From contig RDYN01000029.1 of NCBI GenBank assembly GCA_004293365.1, positions 30,808 to 94,807 on the forward strand: 64,000 nt of DNA. The letters are read 5' to 3'. A program made the translations under genes and the position numbers. The notes beneath the pieces are model-generated. The model ran no database searches. It was not told where the DNA came from and was given only the letters and a program-made list of their open reading frames with translations. The stretch comes from Oscillatoriales cyanobacterium (GTDB taxonomy: Bacteria; Cyanobacteriota; Cyanobacteriia; Cyanobacteriales; Microcoleaceae). How positions within the stretch are numbered: position 1 is the first letter of the stretch; every line of letters begins with the position of its first letter. Below are positions 8,529-18,422 of the stretch, piece by piece.

Positions 8529-9518
8529 ATGAGTGCAGAGTCGGCTGTAACGGAATTAGATAAAGGCGATCGACTTCTAGAGTCCGGGAAGATCGAGGAG
8601 GCGATCGCAGCCTACCGCCGTGCCATTGAACTCAATCCCGATGACGTGCAGGCTTGCCATCAGCTCCTAGAGATTAAACCAGATAACTGGGAAGTTTGGT
8701 TGCAGTTAGGGAAAGCTTTATCAAAACAAAGCGACTTAGAGGGTGCGATTGCTTGTTATAGACGGGCAATTGAATTTAACCACAGTTCAGAAGATAATTC
8801 AGAAAATGAAAATCGAATTGCAATAGATATAGAGCAATCACAATTGCAGCTCAAACAAATTGATGCCGACATTCAAGAATTACAAGTGCGGCGCGAGCGG
8901 GTTTGTTTAGAGTTAGACAAATTGGAATACAACAGCCATGTCAAGCAAATAGGCTATTATTATACTACTGATTGGTTCAGTCACAATATTCCGAATTGGC
9001 GAAAATATTTGAACAGGTTTGTAAATATTCCTGAAGTAAATGTTTTAGAAATAGGCAGTTGGGAAGGTAGGTCAACTTGCTGGCTGTTAGATAATATTCT
9101 TACCCACGAATCTGCGAAAATTAGTTGTGTAGATACTTGGCAAGGAGGTATAGAACATCAAAACATGAAAGGGAATGTCCTACTTCTTTGCCAATCGCGT
9201 TTTGATGTTAATGTCTTCCTAACTGGTCATTCACATAAGGTTACTAAGAAGGTGGGATTTTCCTCTGATGTAATGCGTTTGCTGCCCGTGAATTCCTACG
9301 ATTTTATCTATGTCGATGGCTCTCACGAGGCGGAAGATGTCTTAGTGGATGCAATACTGGCTTGGGGACTTCTTAAAGTAGGCGGTCTGGTAGTTTTTGA
9401 TGATTACGGCCTGGGTGGAGGAGTTAAAGAGGGTGTAGATGTGTTTTTGAGATTCTTTTCCCCTAAGCTAAATCTGCTTCATATCTCATTTCAAGTGTTT
9501 GTTGAAAAAACGGCTTGA
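8529..9518 (+). CDS. TPR - class I methyltransferase fusion
   Basis: A 329-aa protein. Residues ~8-80 are about two TPR units (SGKIEEAIAAYRRAIELNPDD). Residues ~90-135 are a charged coiled helix (QLQLKQIDADIQELQVRRE). From ~150 it is a Methyltransf_24-type domain: VLEIGSWEGRSTCWLLDNI (motif I), ISCVDTWQGG, then FIYVDGSHEAEDVLVDAILAWGLLKVGG with DDYG. Relatives methylate sugars or small acceptors. It stands alone on the plus strand, divergent from the broken methyltransferase, with a 12-bp palindrome (GAGTTTAAACTC) in the spacer. Substrate unknown. Confidence 0.85.
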   Translation: MSAESAVTELDKGDRLLESGKIEEAIAAYRRAIELNPDDVQACHQLLEIKPDNWEVWLQLGKALSKQSDLEGAIACYRRAIEFNHSSEDNSENENRIAIDIEQSQLQLKQIDADIQELQVRRERVCLELDKLEYNSHVKQIGYYYTTDWFSHNIPNWRKYLNRFVNIPEVNVLEIGSWEGRSTCWLLDNILTHESAKISCVDTWQGGIEHQNMKGNVLLLCQSRFDVNVFLTGHSHKVTKKVGFSSDVMRLLPVNSYDFIYVDGSHEAEDVLVDAILAWGLLKVGGLVVFDDYGLGGGVKEGVDVFLRFFSPKLNLLHISFQVFVEKTA

Positions 9519-9651
9519 GCGACAATAAAATAGCTAATTAAGTGGTGTTAAGTCGGTGGCAAAAAACGCTATCGATGCTTTTTAAACCCCCTAAAATTGA
9601 CAATTTGCTTCCCGACTCGTTACATCCATAATACAGACATAACTTAGGAAC

Positions 9652-12600
9652 ATGGAAACAGCTATGACTCAATTAAATAAAGCAACTCAATATCTCGAAG
9701 CAGGTATGCTCGAAGAGGCGATCGCATCCTTCCATGCTGTGATTGAGTTAGAACCAAATCAGTCTTGGGCTTATCATTACTTGGGGGAAGCTTTAGGGAG
9801 ACTGGGAAAATTGGAGGAATCAGTCACGGCCTATCGCAAAGCAGTGGAACTGAAACCCGACTTCTCATGGTCTTATCACCACTTAGGAGATATCCTAGAG
9901 CGACAAGAGCAATGGGAAGAAGCGATTGCTGCATTTCGTCAAGCGATTGAATTGAATCCCGAGCATTTTGGTTCATATGTGGGATTAGGAAAAAGTTTAG
10001 AAAAATTGTGTCTGCTAGATGAGGCGATCGCGGCTTATCGCCGTGCCAGCAAACTTGAACCAGATGCAGATTGGATTCGGTATAGACTGGGGGAATTACT
10101 GCAACACCGAACTCAGTTAGATGCGGAGGAGGCGATCGCTTCTTATCGCCGTACCCTAGAGATAAATCCAGACGATGTGCAAGCATATCGCAAGCTCCTA
10201 CAGATACAGCCAGATAACTTAGAAGTCTTGTTGCAGTTAGGGAAGGCATTGGTGAAACAAGAGCTTTGGGAAGAGGCTATCGATTCTTATCGCCACATTA
10301 CTGACTTAAATCCAGATGATGTGCAAGCTCATTATCGCTTAGGGGAATTATTAATTAAACATGGGGATTTAGAGGGCGCGATCGATACTTTGCGTCATGC
10401 TCTTGAACTGAGTCCTAACTCAGACGAATCTTACTATAACTTAGGAGAAGCACTAGCAGCTAAAGGAAACAAAACTGAGGCCAGCCTCTGTTACTACAAG
10501 GCTTTCAAGATTAATCCCAATAATATGCAAGCCAATCAAAAGCGACCTCGCATTTATGACTGCTTTGCCTTTTTTAATGAACTAGATGTTCTCAGAATTA
10601 GGATAGAAGAACTCAAAGATGTTGTAGATAAGTTTATTTTAGTAGAAGCTACAAAAACGTTTAGTGGCAACCCCAAACCCCTTTATTACCAAGAATTTAG
10701 CCATGAGTTTGCTGAGTATCAGGATCGAATCATTCACTATGTTGTTGATGATATGCCGGAGATTGACTACACTCAACCCATTCATCTCCAAGCATGGCCG
10801 CTTGACGTTCACCAAAAAAACTGTATAAGTAGGGTATTAAATTCTCTTGATTGCCAAGATGAGGATATTATCCTGGTAAATGACTGTGATGAAATTCCCA
10901 GAAAGGAAAAACTGAGTGAAGCCATTGAATTACTTAAAGAGCATGAATTTGTGATATTTGTTCAAGATTTGTATCACGGTCATTTAGATAACCTTTTCAG
11001 TGAGTGGTGGTGCGGAACAGTTGCTTGTAAGTATAAAGATTTTAAAGTTAGAACTTATACAAAAGTCAGGTATTCAGACAAAATAAACACAGGGTTAGAC
11101 ATGGGGGAGGGTGGTTACAAGCGATCGGGTTACATCAATAGCGATCGGTATTTTGAACATCCATACATATTTAAGAGTGGCTGGTCATTTAGTTGGTTTG
11201 GTTCCGAATTATCCCGTCGCTACAAATTGCAAAGTTTTGCACATAAAGAAGGGGATGATTCACAAGCAAGAGGTATTGAAAAAATTAAATATGATGTGTG
11301 TAGACCGACTTTGGACATGGAATCATCGGGAGAGTTTTATTTCGATGTCACAGACATAGAAGGTAAAGACGTGCCGGAATTCTTGATCGACAATATCTGC
11401 AAGTATCGGCACTTTCTTCAGCCCAGACAGACAGCACTGATGGCTCAAATGGGCGGAGAATTTAAACAAATTGAAAATCAACTCTATCTTGTTAATAATG
11501 AAGCCATAAAAGTAAAAGAGCAACTAGAAAAAGGGATGGAAAATCTGCTGAGAATTTGCGATATATTGGCAGAAAAGGGTGAATTAGTAGAAGCGATCGC
11601 GCAATGGCAGCAGTTAGTAGAACTTTACCCAAAATTCACCAGCAACAAATGCTTTTTAAGCAAATTATATGGGATAAAAAATTGGCGAATTAACCCAGAA
11701 GATTTAACTTTAATTTCAGGACAGCTTGTGCAAACACAAGCTGGTAAGCAGCTAGTTATCCCGGTAGGAAATTATGGTCAAGTGTGCTACGGACCTTATA
11801 TCAGTTTGTTACCTGGGTTATACAGAGTTAAGATAGCTATGGAAAACGCAGATTTTAGAGGAATTCAAGGAAACGGCTCGGAACAACTTTGGTTTAAGTT
11901 TGATGTTGCTGTAAATAAGGGCTGGGTAGTTTATGAAGAAAATGTCTATCTGGCAAATCAAAAAGAACATGAATTTTTTATAGATTTTGCGTGTGCCAAA
12001 GATTTAGAAGTTCGGTTATGGGCAACAGGTCAATTCTTTGCGGTGAAGTTTATAGAACTGACTTTAATTCATCAAAGTGATTTACACAAAAATAACGAAA
12101 TTTACGAAAAGAACTGGAACAACTTAAATCAACCAGAAGATATTGAGGAATATCGTCCAGATAGCCTAACAGAAATCGAACCAGAAGCCGCGTTTCAATA
12201 TTTCCAAAGAGCAAGCAAATATAGATCTCTCCTCCTGCAATTCTTAACCGAAGACGACAAAAAATATTTGGAAAGCCTGGGTTTATCCTTAGCGAATCTG
12301 GAATTAATAGCACAAGATAACTTTGCTTTGGAAGAAAGCTATATAAATAGTTTTGAAGAAGACCTACAAAAAAAGCTGCTCCCTGAAATTAACTTCACCC
12401 TTCCTTACCAACAAGTTCTAGTAGAAACCGGTTATATTTATTCGGTTTGCCCTTTCAGCGGTAAGGTAATTAGATCTAATCAGTCCTTTGTCATCAATCA
12501 TCAGGAGATCGGGCATCACGACTTGCAGGGTTTTATTTATCGCTTTGTCGGCAGTGAAATATTCTATTTGATGCATGGCTGTCCTATGGGAGAAAAGCTT

Positions 12601-13677
12601 TTGATTTATTTGCCAAAACAAGAGCTAATTATTAATTTTAGTCACGTATTAGTACCTTTTGCCCGTCCCGAACAAAGTATAAATAAGTTCAAGAGTTATA
12701 TGGTTAGTTATTGGTCAAAAGTCAAATCTTATTTAGAAAATCCCGAAAAAAAAATAGTTGATGTTGTAGGTTTAGGTTTCAACATCGGGCATTATTTATG
12801 GCAGGACATGGCAGCTATTGATAGTCTCTATAGAAGTGGTATATTATCCAAGGTCGATCAATTTTTAATTGGTGCTGGCGAATACTTCAGTATAGGAGAT
12901 GTTTTTCCAGAAATTATGCCGGAAAATTTGATTTATGTTAATGATGTTTGGGATGTGTTTAAAACAGTAGTAGATAATAATTATGTTGCTTTCAGGGCTA
13001 ATGCGAGATTTATAGAAGAGTCATTAATAAACAGAATATGTGAGGTTTCAGTTAAAAAATGCACTCCTGATTGTTTGAAAGAAATAGAAATAGCTAAGGA
13101 GTGTTTTCCGCTTTTGGGTGTCCAGATTCGCACCAGTAGCAGAGTATGGCTAAGTCAGGCAGAAGGAATAGCAAATATCATCAACAGTCTGTATTCGGAT
13201 TTTCCGAATTTGGGAGTTGTATTTGATGGGTGGTCTCTGAGCGGCAAAGAAGATTCTCTTAGTAGCAGTTGGTCTATGATAGAAAGTGAGAAAGCAGTAA
13301 TGGCAGAAATACTTTCTGTGATAGATCCCGGGATCGCTACATTCAGAGCGATCGGTTCTACAACTTACGAAACAGTCGTTTGGGCTAAGGCTATAGATTT
13401 GCACATATCACCAGTAGGGGCTGGACTGATTTATCCCTCATGGATAGCTAACAAACCAGGCGTGTTGCATGCACACACTCAAGTTCTCAATTATCAGGAT
13501 GTCAGAAAACTTCAGTCGGGGCGCTCTGAGCTACCCTATTTTGACAAGCTAATACCACAAGTGTTTATACCAAATGAGAGTGTCGTTGATTACGCTGATT
13601 GCAATTATGATTGTGATTGGAAAGTAATTTATAATGAAGCGGTTAAACTAATACAAAAGTTAAGTCAGGAGCGCTAA
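9652..13677 (+). CDS. Giant fusion: TPR, GT17-like glycosyltransferase, beta domain, unassigned C-terminal domain
   Basis: A 1341-aa multidomain protein. Residues ~1-290 are about eight TPR units. From ~297 (RPRIYDCFAFFNELDVLRIRIEEL) to ~590 it resembles GT17, the beta-1,4-N-acetylglucosaminyltransferase family of MGAT3, with a plausible metal site NDCDEIPR near residue 410. Residues ~600-670 are helical. Residues ~675-815 are beta-rich and resemble a sugar-binding module (LLPGLYRVKIAMENADF). Residues ~890-1341 form an unassigned domain; FNIGHYLWQDMAAID, LLGVQIRTSSR and HISPVGAGLIYPSW recall GT-B/GT61-like enzymes. It may therefore hold two transferases. ATG 9652 and ATG 9664 are both possible starts. 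Cytosolic; no signal peptide. Confidence 0.85.
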   Translation: METAMTQLNKATQYLEAGMLEEAIASFHAVIELEPNQSWAYHYLGEALGRLGKLEESVTAYRKAVELKPDFSWSYHHLGDILERQEQWEEAIAAFRQAIELNPEHFGSYVGLGKSLEKLCLLDEAIAAYRRASKLEPDADWIRYRLGELLQHRTQLDAEEAIASYRRTLEINPDDVQAYRKLLQIQPDNLEVLLQLGKALVKQELWEEAIDSYRHITDLNPDDVQAHYRLGELLIKHGDLEGAIDTLRHALELSPNSDESYYNLGEALAAKGNKTEASLCYYKAFKINPNNMQANQKRPRIYDCFAFFNELDVLRIRIEELKDVVDKFILVEATKTFSGNPKPLYYQEFSHEFAEYQDRIIHYVVDDMPEIDYTQPIHLQAWPLDVHQKNCISRVLNSLDCQDEDIILVNDCDEIPRKEKLSEAIELLKEHEFVIFVQDLYHGHLDNLFSEWWCGTVACKYKDFKVRTYTKVRYSDKINTGLDMGEGGYKRSGYINSDRYFEHPYIFKSGWSFSWFGSELSRRYKLQSFAHKEGDDSQARGIEKIKYDVCRPTLDMESSGEFYFDVTDIEGKDVPEFLIDNICKYRHFLQPRQTALMAQMGGEFKQIENQLYLVNNEAIKVKEQLEKGMENLLRICDILAEKGELVEAIAQWQQLVELYPKFTSNKCFLSKLYGIKNWRINPEDLTLISGQLVQTQAGKQLVIPVGNYGQVCYGPYISLLPGLYRVKIAMENADFRGIQGNGSEQLWFKFDVAVNKGWVVYEENVYLANQKEHEFFIDFACAKDLEVRLWATGQFFAVKFIELTLIHQSDLHKNNEIYEKNWNNLNQPEDIEEYRPDSLTEIEPEAAFQYFQRASKYRSLLLQFLTEDDKKYLESLGLSLANLELIAQDNFALEESYINSFEEDLQKKLLPEINFTLPYQQVLVETGYIYSVCPFSGKVIRSNQSFVINHQEIGHHDLQGFIYRFVGSEIFYLMHGCPMGEKLLIYLPKQELIINFSHVLVPFARPEQSINKFKSYMVSYWSKVKSYLENPEKKIVDVVGLGFNIGHYLWQDMAAIDSLYRSGILSKVDQFLIGAGEYFSIGDVFPEIMPENLIYVNDVWDVFKTVVDNNYVAFRANARFIEESLINRICEVSVKKCTPDCLKEIEIAKECFPLLGVQIRTSSRVWLSQAEGIANIINSLYSDFPNLGVVFDGWSLSGKEDSLSSSWSMIESEKAVMAEILSVIDPGIATFRAIGSTTYETVVWAKAIDLHISPVGAGLIYPSWIANKPGVLHAHTQVLNYQDVRKLQSGRSELPYFDKLIPQVFIPNESVVDYADCNYDCDWKVIYNEAVKLIQKLSQER

Positions 13678-13734
13678 TAATCTTCCCAAATACGAGCGAG
13701 CGCAGCCAAGTTTGCCATTTCTCAACTCTATGCT

Positions 13735-14499
13735 CTACGATCGTCGCAACCAAGCCCCAGGCCAGTGAGTCACATTCTCCGTCAAATCACTCTCGCTAAA
13801 CGGCCACTTAGGTTGCTCCAACACAAACTCAGGGTGCTTTTCTGCAAACTCCGCCGCCGCCGCAGTAGGATGATCCCAAGTCCATTCAGGATTTCCCCTC
13901 GGCACATCATACAAATCCTTCATAATCCCATCTGTAGCAATAATATAGGAGCCTGGTGTGACAAAACTGGAATAAGCCTCTAACTCATCAGCAACGTGCT
14001 GTTTTGTGTGACACGAGTCAAGACTCACCAACACAGTCTCCCCTGGATTTACCAGGTTTTTAACTTGCTCTACAATACTCGTATCTGTAGAACTGCCTTC
14101 AACTAAAGTAATGAACGATGACAGTTCGTGTTCCTCTATAGCCTTGCGGTTGTGCGGGCGAATTTCAATATCAATTCCTACAACCCTACCCTTGCCCATT
14201 GCTTTAAAAAGGCTAGCGTAATAAATCAGAGAGCCGCCGTGAGCTACCCCGGTTTCAATAATGACATGGGGTTTAACCTGATAAATAACTTCCTGAATGC
14301 GAATCATGTCTTCAGGGAGTTGAATAATAGGTCTTCCCATCCAGCTAAATGTATAGGTGTATTTTTGATTCCAGCCTAATTTCAGCCAGTATTGAGAAAT
14401 GATTTCAAAAGCTTCCTTAGAATAGAGCGGGATAGTTTGACACTCACCGTCTATTTCTTGAATCAATTTTTGGGCATCTGTATCTAGCGTTAACTTCAT
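13735..14499 (-). CDS. CmcI / rhamnosyl O-methyltransferase-family protein
   Basis: A 254-aa protein of the cephalosporin hydroxylase (CmcI) family, whose members are mostly SAM-dependent O-methyltransferases acting on sugars such as rhamnose. It shows HVIIETGVAHGGSLIYYASLF (motif I) near residues 83-103, VVGIDIEIR, then VSLDSCHTKQHVADELEAYSSFVTPGSYIIATDG and the conserved C-terminus (GNPEWTWDHPTAAAAEF). The size matches the family. It is the last gene of the minus-strand cluster, and probably methylates the deoxysugar made by the genes immediately upstream (inference). Confidence 0.85.
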   Translation of the reverse strand: MKLTLDTDAQKLIQEIDGECQTIPLYSKEAFEIISQYWLKLGWNQKYTYTFSWMGRPIIQLPEDMIRIQEVIYQVKPHVIIETGVAHGGSLIYYASLFKAMGKGRVVGIDIEIRPHNRKAIEEHELSSFITLVEGSSTDTSIVEQVKNLVNPGETVLVSLDSCHTKQHVADELEAYSSFVTPGSYIIATDGIMKDLYDVPRGNPEWTWDHPTAAAAEFAEKHPEFVLEQPKWPFSESDLTENVTHWPGAWLRRS

Positions 14500-14551
14500 G
14501 ATTTTTCCTAGTTATAATTGGATTTAGGTAACGAATCTTAGACAGCAATTT

Positions 14552-15463
14552 TTAGGACAAAAGCTGATTTTCCCACCAGATGATAGCTTGCCTTAATCCG
14601 CTTTCTAAGTTTGATTGGGGCCGCCAACCTACCTCATTAGATAAACGAGTCACATCAGCTACTAATAAAGGCGCTTCTTTCGGAGCAGAGGGAATAGCAC
14701 CTAACTGCACTAAATCCGATCGCCCGATTAGATCCGCTATTTTATACACAACATCTTTAATGGCGATCGCCCTTCCCGATCCAATATTAACAGCTCCCGT
14801 CACCTCACTCTCCAAAAGAGCCACAAAAGCATCAGCCACATCCTGTACATACATAAAATCCCGAATTTGATTGCCGTGAGAGCAGCGAGCAGGCTCTCCC
14901 TTCAAGAGAGAAAGCATCACCGAAGAAACCAGCCGATTTGGGTACTCGCCAGCACCGTAGGGAAAGAAAATACGTCCCCAAGCACTGCTGAGACTTGTCG
15001 TCTCACCATAGCAATTTACTATCTCCTGCAAAGCATTTTTACAAATACCGTAGGGAGTATCTGGATTTCTCGGCGTGATAAATTCCGAGCAATACCCGTA
15101 CTTCCAATCATACTCCGCGCAGGTTCCACCCATGACCACCCGATCGCCACCTTGCTCTCGAAATTGTCTCAACAATTCCAAACTAGCCTGTACCCACAAA
15201 AAGTTATCCTCAGACTTCCAGTATTGTCCAGGTACTGTATAACACCAGGCAAAATGCAGCAAATGTGTAGGTTTTACTTGACAAACTAACTCCTTAATGG
15301 ATGTATGGTCTAACAAATTTGCCAGATGCCACGTACAGTCAGAACTTAAAGTCGGCAAAGTCTTAGAAGTGACAGCATGAACCTCAAAGCCGCGTTCCAC
15401 CAGCGTCTTTAAAGCGTGTCTGCCAACAAAACCCCCCGCACCCGTAACCAGCACTTTTTTCAT
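14552..15463 (-). CDS. NAD-dependent epimerase/dehydratase (SDR)
   Basis: A 303-aa extended short-chain dehydrogenase. It has the Rossmann motif TGAGGFVGRHAL at residues 7-18 and later VADVTRLSNEVGWRPQ, as in sugar 4-ketoreductases. The expected catalytic YxxxK reads YGICK near residue 133. ATG 15463 overlaps the upstream rfbC stop by four bases (ATGA), indicating translational coupling. By position it should reduce or epimerise the 4-keto sugar produced by RfbG, the C-methyltransferase and RfbC. Confidence 0.88.
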   Translation of the reverse strand: MKKVLVTGAGGFVGRHALKTLVERGFEVHAVTSKTLPTLSSDCTWHLANLLDHTSIKELVCQVKPTHLLHFAWCYTVPGQYWKSEDNFLWVQASLELLRQFREQGGDRVVMGGTCAEYDWKYGYCSEFITPRNPDTPYGICKNALQEIVNCYGETTSLSSAWGRIFFPYGAGEYPNRLVSSVMLSLLKGEPARCSHGNQIRDFMYVQDVADAFVALLESEVTGAVNIGSGRAIAIKDVVYKIADLIGRSDLVQLGAIPSAPKEAPLLVADVTRLSNEVGWRPQSNLESGLRQAIIWWENQLLS

Positions 15464-15993
15464 AGCAAGAAATCTGGATAACTCCGGTCTTTTTCAGAAA
15501 TCACGCGCTGAGATATCTCCGGCCAATCAATCCCAAATATCGGGTCATCCCACCGCACTCCCCTAGCAGATTCCGAGCAATAAAACTCCGACATCTGATA
15601 GAAAACCTCAGTATTGTCCGCCAAAGTTTGACACCCGTGAGCCATACCTTCAGGGATATATATCATCTTGCGATTCTCAGAATTTAGCTCAACTGAAAAC
15701 CAGCTTTTAAAAGTGGGCGAATCGGCACGCAAATCTATAATTACATCATAAATTCCCCCTTTTACACATCTAACTAACTTTGCTTCTTCGTGCGGTTGTG
15801 CCTGATAGTGCATCCCCCGCAAAGTACCTTTATTGAGGTTAAAAGAAATATTGCACTGCACTAAATTAGGATTCAAACCGTGTTCGGCAAATTCTTTTTG
15901 ACACCAAGAACGCGCAAAAAATCCCCTCTCATCGCTTAAGGGTTCTACCTCAATAACATAAGCTCCTTTAAGTTTGGTTTCGGTAAATTTCAC
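15460..15993 (-). CDS. rfbC: dTDP-4-dehydrorhamnose 3,5-epimerase family (RfbC-like)
   Basis: A 177-aa cupin sugar epimerase. The conserved sequence GTLRGMHYQAQPHEEAKLVRCVKG contains the catalytic His of the family (RGMHYQ), and the same segment is followed by GGIYDVIIDLR and YIPEGMAHGCQTL. I chose GTG 15993 because it gives the family N-terminus and overlaps the upstream stop by four bases (GTGA); the longer reading from 16041 runs back into the upstream gene. In a cluster with a C-methyltransferase it may epimerise C5 (or C3) of a methyl-branched 4-keto sugar rather than make plain rhamnose. Confidence 0.88.
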   Translation of the reverse strand: MKFTETKLKGAYVIEVEPLSDERGFFARSWCQKEFAEHGLNPNLVQCNISFNLNKGTLRGMHYQAQPHEEAKLVRCVKGGIYDVIIDLRADSPTFKSWFSVELNSENRKMIYIPEGMAHGCQTLADNTEVFYQMSEFYCSESARGVRWDDPIFGIDWPEISQRVISEKDRSYPDFLL

Positions 15994-17222
15994 CCTATTA
16001 CCTCCACTTGAGGAATCAGCACCACAAATTTCCCTCCCCACTCGCGGATATAACCCATCTGACTTACTATCTCATCTTTGATGTTCCAAGGCAATATCGC
16101 CAAATAATCTGGCTTAGTTTCCCGAATTTTATCTGGATGATATATCGGAATCTGAGTTCCCGGCAAGAACAAACCCTGCTTGTGCGGGCTTAAATCCACG
16201 GTATAATCAATCAAATCCGTGCGGATACCGCAATAGTTCAGCAGCGTATTAGCCTTTGCCGGCGCACCGTAGCCCGCAATTGATTTGCCCTGGTTTTTGG
16301 CATCTATTAAGAAACTGAGCATTTGGCGTTTGGTAGACTTCACCTGTTCGCCAAATCCTAGATAAATTTCAATTTGGTTGAGGCCGGCTTGGACTTCCTT
16401 AGCTTTCAGTTGGGAAGTGCGATCGCCAACCTGTATACTCTCACAATCTGCGTGCCTCCCGTAAATCCGCAGAGAACCGCCGTGCGTCGGTAGCTCTTCG
16501 ACATCAAACAAAGTTAAACCGTGACGAGCAAAAATTTTCTCAACCGTCAGCAACGAAAAATAAGAGAAATGCTCGTGGTAAATCGTGTCAAACAGATTGT
16601 CTTGAATGAGTTGCAATACATGAGGAAACTCCATTGTCAAAACACCCTTTGGCTTCAGGACAATTTTCATCCCCGCCACAAAGTCATTCAAATCTGGTAC
16701 GTGAGCCAACACATTATTGCCCAGCAATAAATCCGCCTGCTTCCCTTTTGCAACCAACTCTTTAGCCGTTTCCACTCCAAAAAACTTAACTAAAGTGGGA
16801 ATGCCTTTTTCCTCAGCTACTTTGGCTACATTTGCCGCCGGTTCAATTCCCAATACGGGAATTCCTTTCTGCTGAAAATACTGGAGCAAATAGCCGTCAT
16901 TACTTGCGAGTTCAATTACCTGACTGTTGGCGTCAAATCCAAACCTCTCCACCATCAAATCAGTGTAATTCTTGGCGTGGCGCAGCCAAGAGTCTGAATA
17001 GGAAGAAAAGTAAGCATAATCGCTGAAGATGCTATCCGGCGATTCAAATTCTTCTAGCTGCACTAAAAAACAATTACCGCAGACATAAGTATGAAGCGGA
17101 TAAAATTTCTCTGCACTATTCAGACGATCGCGATCGACAAAAGCATTGGCTAGTGGCGACATCCCCAGATTTACAAAAGTATGCTCCAACGGGTGACTGC
17201 AAAAACGACATTTAGATGGCAC
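15990..17222 (-). CDS. Sugar C-methyltransferase (TylC3-type, zinc-binding)
   Basis: A 410-aa protein with the three-part architecture of NDP-hexose C-methyltransferases. The N-terminal zinc module has two Cys pairs (CRFC ... CGNC). The central SAM domain contains VIELASNDGYLLQYF and LGIEPA. The C-terminal domain contains SIAGYGAPAKANTLLNYCG and carries family residues. These enzymes add a methyl to C3 of 4-keto-6-deoxy sugars, giving branched sugars. I chose GTG 17222 because AAGGGGG lies eight bases upstream; an in-frame TTG at 17258 has no such site. It lies after rfbG and is coupled to rfbC by a four-base overlap. Confidence 0.88.
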   Translation of the reverse strand: MPSKCRFCSHPLEHTFVNLGMSPLANAFVDRDRLNSAEKFYPLHTYVCGNCFLVQLEEFESPDSIFSDYAYFSSYSDSWLRHAKNYTDLMVERFGFDANSQVIELASNDGYLLQYFQQKGIPVLGIEPAANVAKVAEEKGIPTLVKFFGVETAKELVAKGKQADLLLGNNVLAHVPDLNDFVAGMKIVLKPKGVLTMEFPHVLQLIQDNLFDTIYHEHFSYFSLLTVEKIFARHGLTLFDVEELPTHGGSLRIYGRHADCESIQVGDRTSQLKAKEVQAGLNQIEIYLGFGEQVKSTKRQMLSFLIDAKNQGKSIAGYGAPAKANTLLNYCGIRTDLIDYTVDLSPHKQGLFLPGTQIPIYHPDKIRETKPDYLAILPWNIKDEIVSQMGYIREWGGKFVVLIPQVEVIG

Positions 17223-17423
17223 AGAATTAGCCCCCTTGACTATGATTTTTTTTATCAACTGTCACCATAGATACCCCCAACCCCCCTTGTAGGGGCGGTG
17301 CCCTAGTGTCCGCCCTGGAAAGCTATATTTGAGACTCTCGGTACGTAAATCCTGAAATTCATTTAGTAGCACTATAGCAACTAAGATAAAGAGAATTAGA
17401 ATTTGAGTCTGAGAAAGCCTCAA
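17223..17423. other. Intergenic, C-rich short repeat
   Basis: About 200 bp between rfbG and the C-methyltransferase. It holds a C-rich segment (near 17274-17320) of the kind often dispersed in cyanobacterial genomes, and the AAGGGGG ribosome site of the downstream gene. No gene seen. Confidence 0.5.
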
Positions 17424-18422
17424 TCACACGCTGATCGCACAGGTATCTTCATTCATCAAAAAGTTTTCATACCACTCTATTGTTTCTTTCAACCCTTCTT
17501 CTAGAGGATACTTAGATTCCCAACCCAGCATTTTTCGCGCCTTATCTGCGGATAGATACTGATGTTTTATTTCATTCTTTGCCCGATTCAATACTACTGG
17601 CTCCAAATCAGTCTTGTTCATCAATTTCAAAACCTTGTCTACCATGCCCCGCACCGAAATTTGCAGCTCGTTGCTGAAATTAAACGCTTCTCCCAAAATC
17701 TCTTTCCTGTCCATTTGCTCTGCCAAATGGAGATAAGCTAAAACCCCATCTTTTGCATAGAAATAGTCCCGGATAAAAGTGCCATCACTCCGGATAACTA
17801 CGGGCTTATCCTGCAAAGCCGAGCGAATTGTAGACGGAACGATGCGATTAAAATTCAAATCTCCACCGCCGTAAAAATTGCCGCAGCGAGTAATGCACAC
17901 GGGCAAACCATAGGAAACGTAGTAAGTCTGACTGATTAGATCGGCACAGCTTTTAGAAACATCGTAAGGATGTTGCCCTTGCAGCGCAGTTGTTTCGCTG
18001 TAAGGAAGCACTAGCTGGTCTCCATAGGCTTTATCGCTGGATGCTATGACAATTCGACTCACACCTCCAACGCGGCGGCAAGCTTCTAGAATATTCCAAG
18101 TACCTTTAATATTGGTTTCAAAAGTTGCGAGCGGCTCTCTATTTGCAACTCCCACAATTGTCTGAGCTGCTAAGTGAAACACCGTATCTACTTCATACTC
18201 ATTAATCGCTCGTTCTACTGTTGACAAATCCTCGACACAACCGCGAACGATATTAATCTGTCGGTACCAGTCTCCAGCATAAAGTCGGGATTGCGGCACT
18301 AAGTCCCGAACTAATCCCGTTACCCAAGCTCCTCTTTCCAGCAGCTCAGCTACTAACCAGTTGCCCAAAAGGCCGGTGCAGCCTGTCACCAACACAGATC
18401 GATCGCGCCAAAATTCACTCAT
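17424..18422 (-). CDS. rfbG: CDP-glucose 4,6-dehydratase-like SDR
   Basis: A 332-aa extended SDR close to RfbG, which converts CDP-glucose to CDP-4-keto-6-deoxyglucose. It has [19 protein letters not shown] at the N-terminus, [21 protein letters not shown], the catalytic YDVSK, and [19 protein letters not shown], which is characteristic of this subfamily. ATG 18422 has GGAGG eight bases upstream; the in-frame TTG 18437 lies in the rfbF remnant. RfbG normally follows rfbF directly. Here only an eroded rfbF 3' fragment precedes it, and the intact rfbF is 31 kb away. Confidence 0.88.
   Translation of the reverse strand: MSEFWRDRSVLVTGCTGLLGNWLVAELLERGAWVTGLVRDLVPQSRLYAGDWYRQINIVRGCVEDLSTVERAINEYEVDTVFHLAAQTIVGVANREPLATFETNIKGTWNILEACRRVGGVSRIVIASSDKAYGDQLVLPYSETTALQGQHPYDVSKSCADLISQTYYVSYGLPVCITRCGNFYGGGDLNFNRIVPSTIRSALQDKPVVIRSDGTFIRDYFYAKDGVLAYLHLAEQMDRKEILGEAFNFSNELQISVRGMVDKVLKLMNKTDLEPVVLNRAKNEIKHQYLSADKARKMLGWESKYPLEEGLKETIEWYENFLMNEDTCAISV

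Noticed and set aside
17223..17258. TTG 17258 as C-methyltransferase start
   Set aside because: No ribosome site and the extra residues are not conserved-looking; GTG 17222 has AAGGGGG at good spacing.
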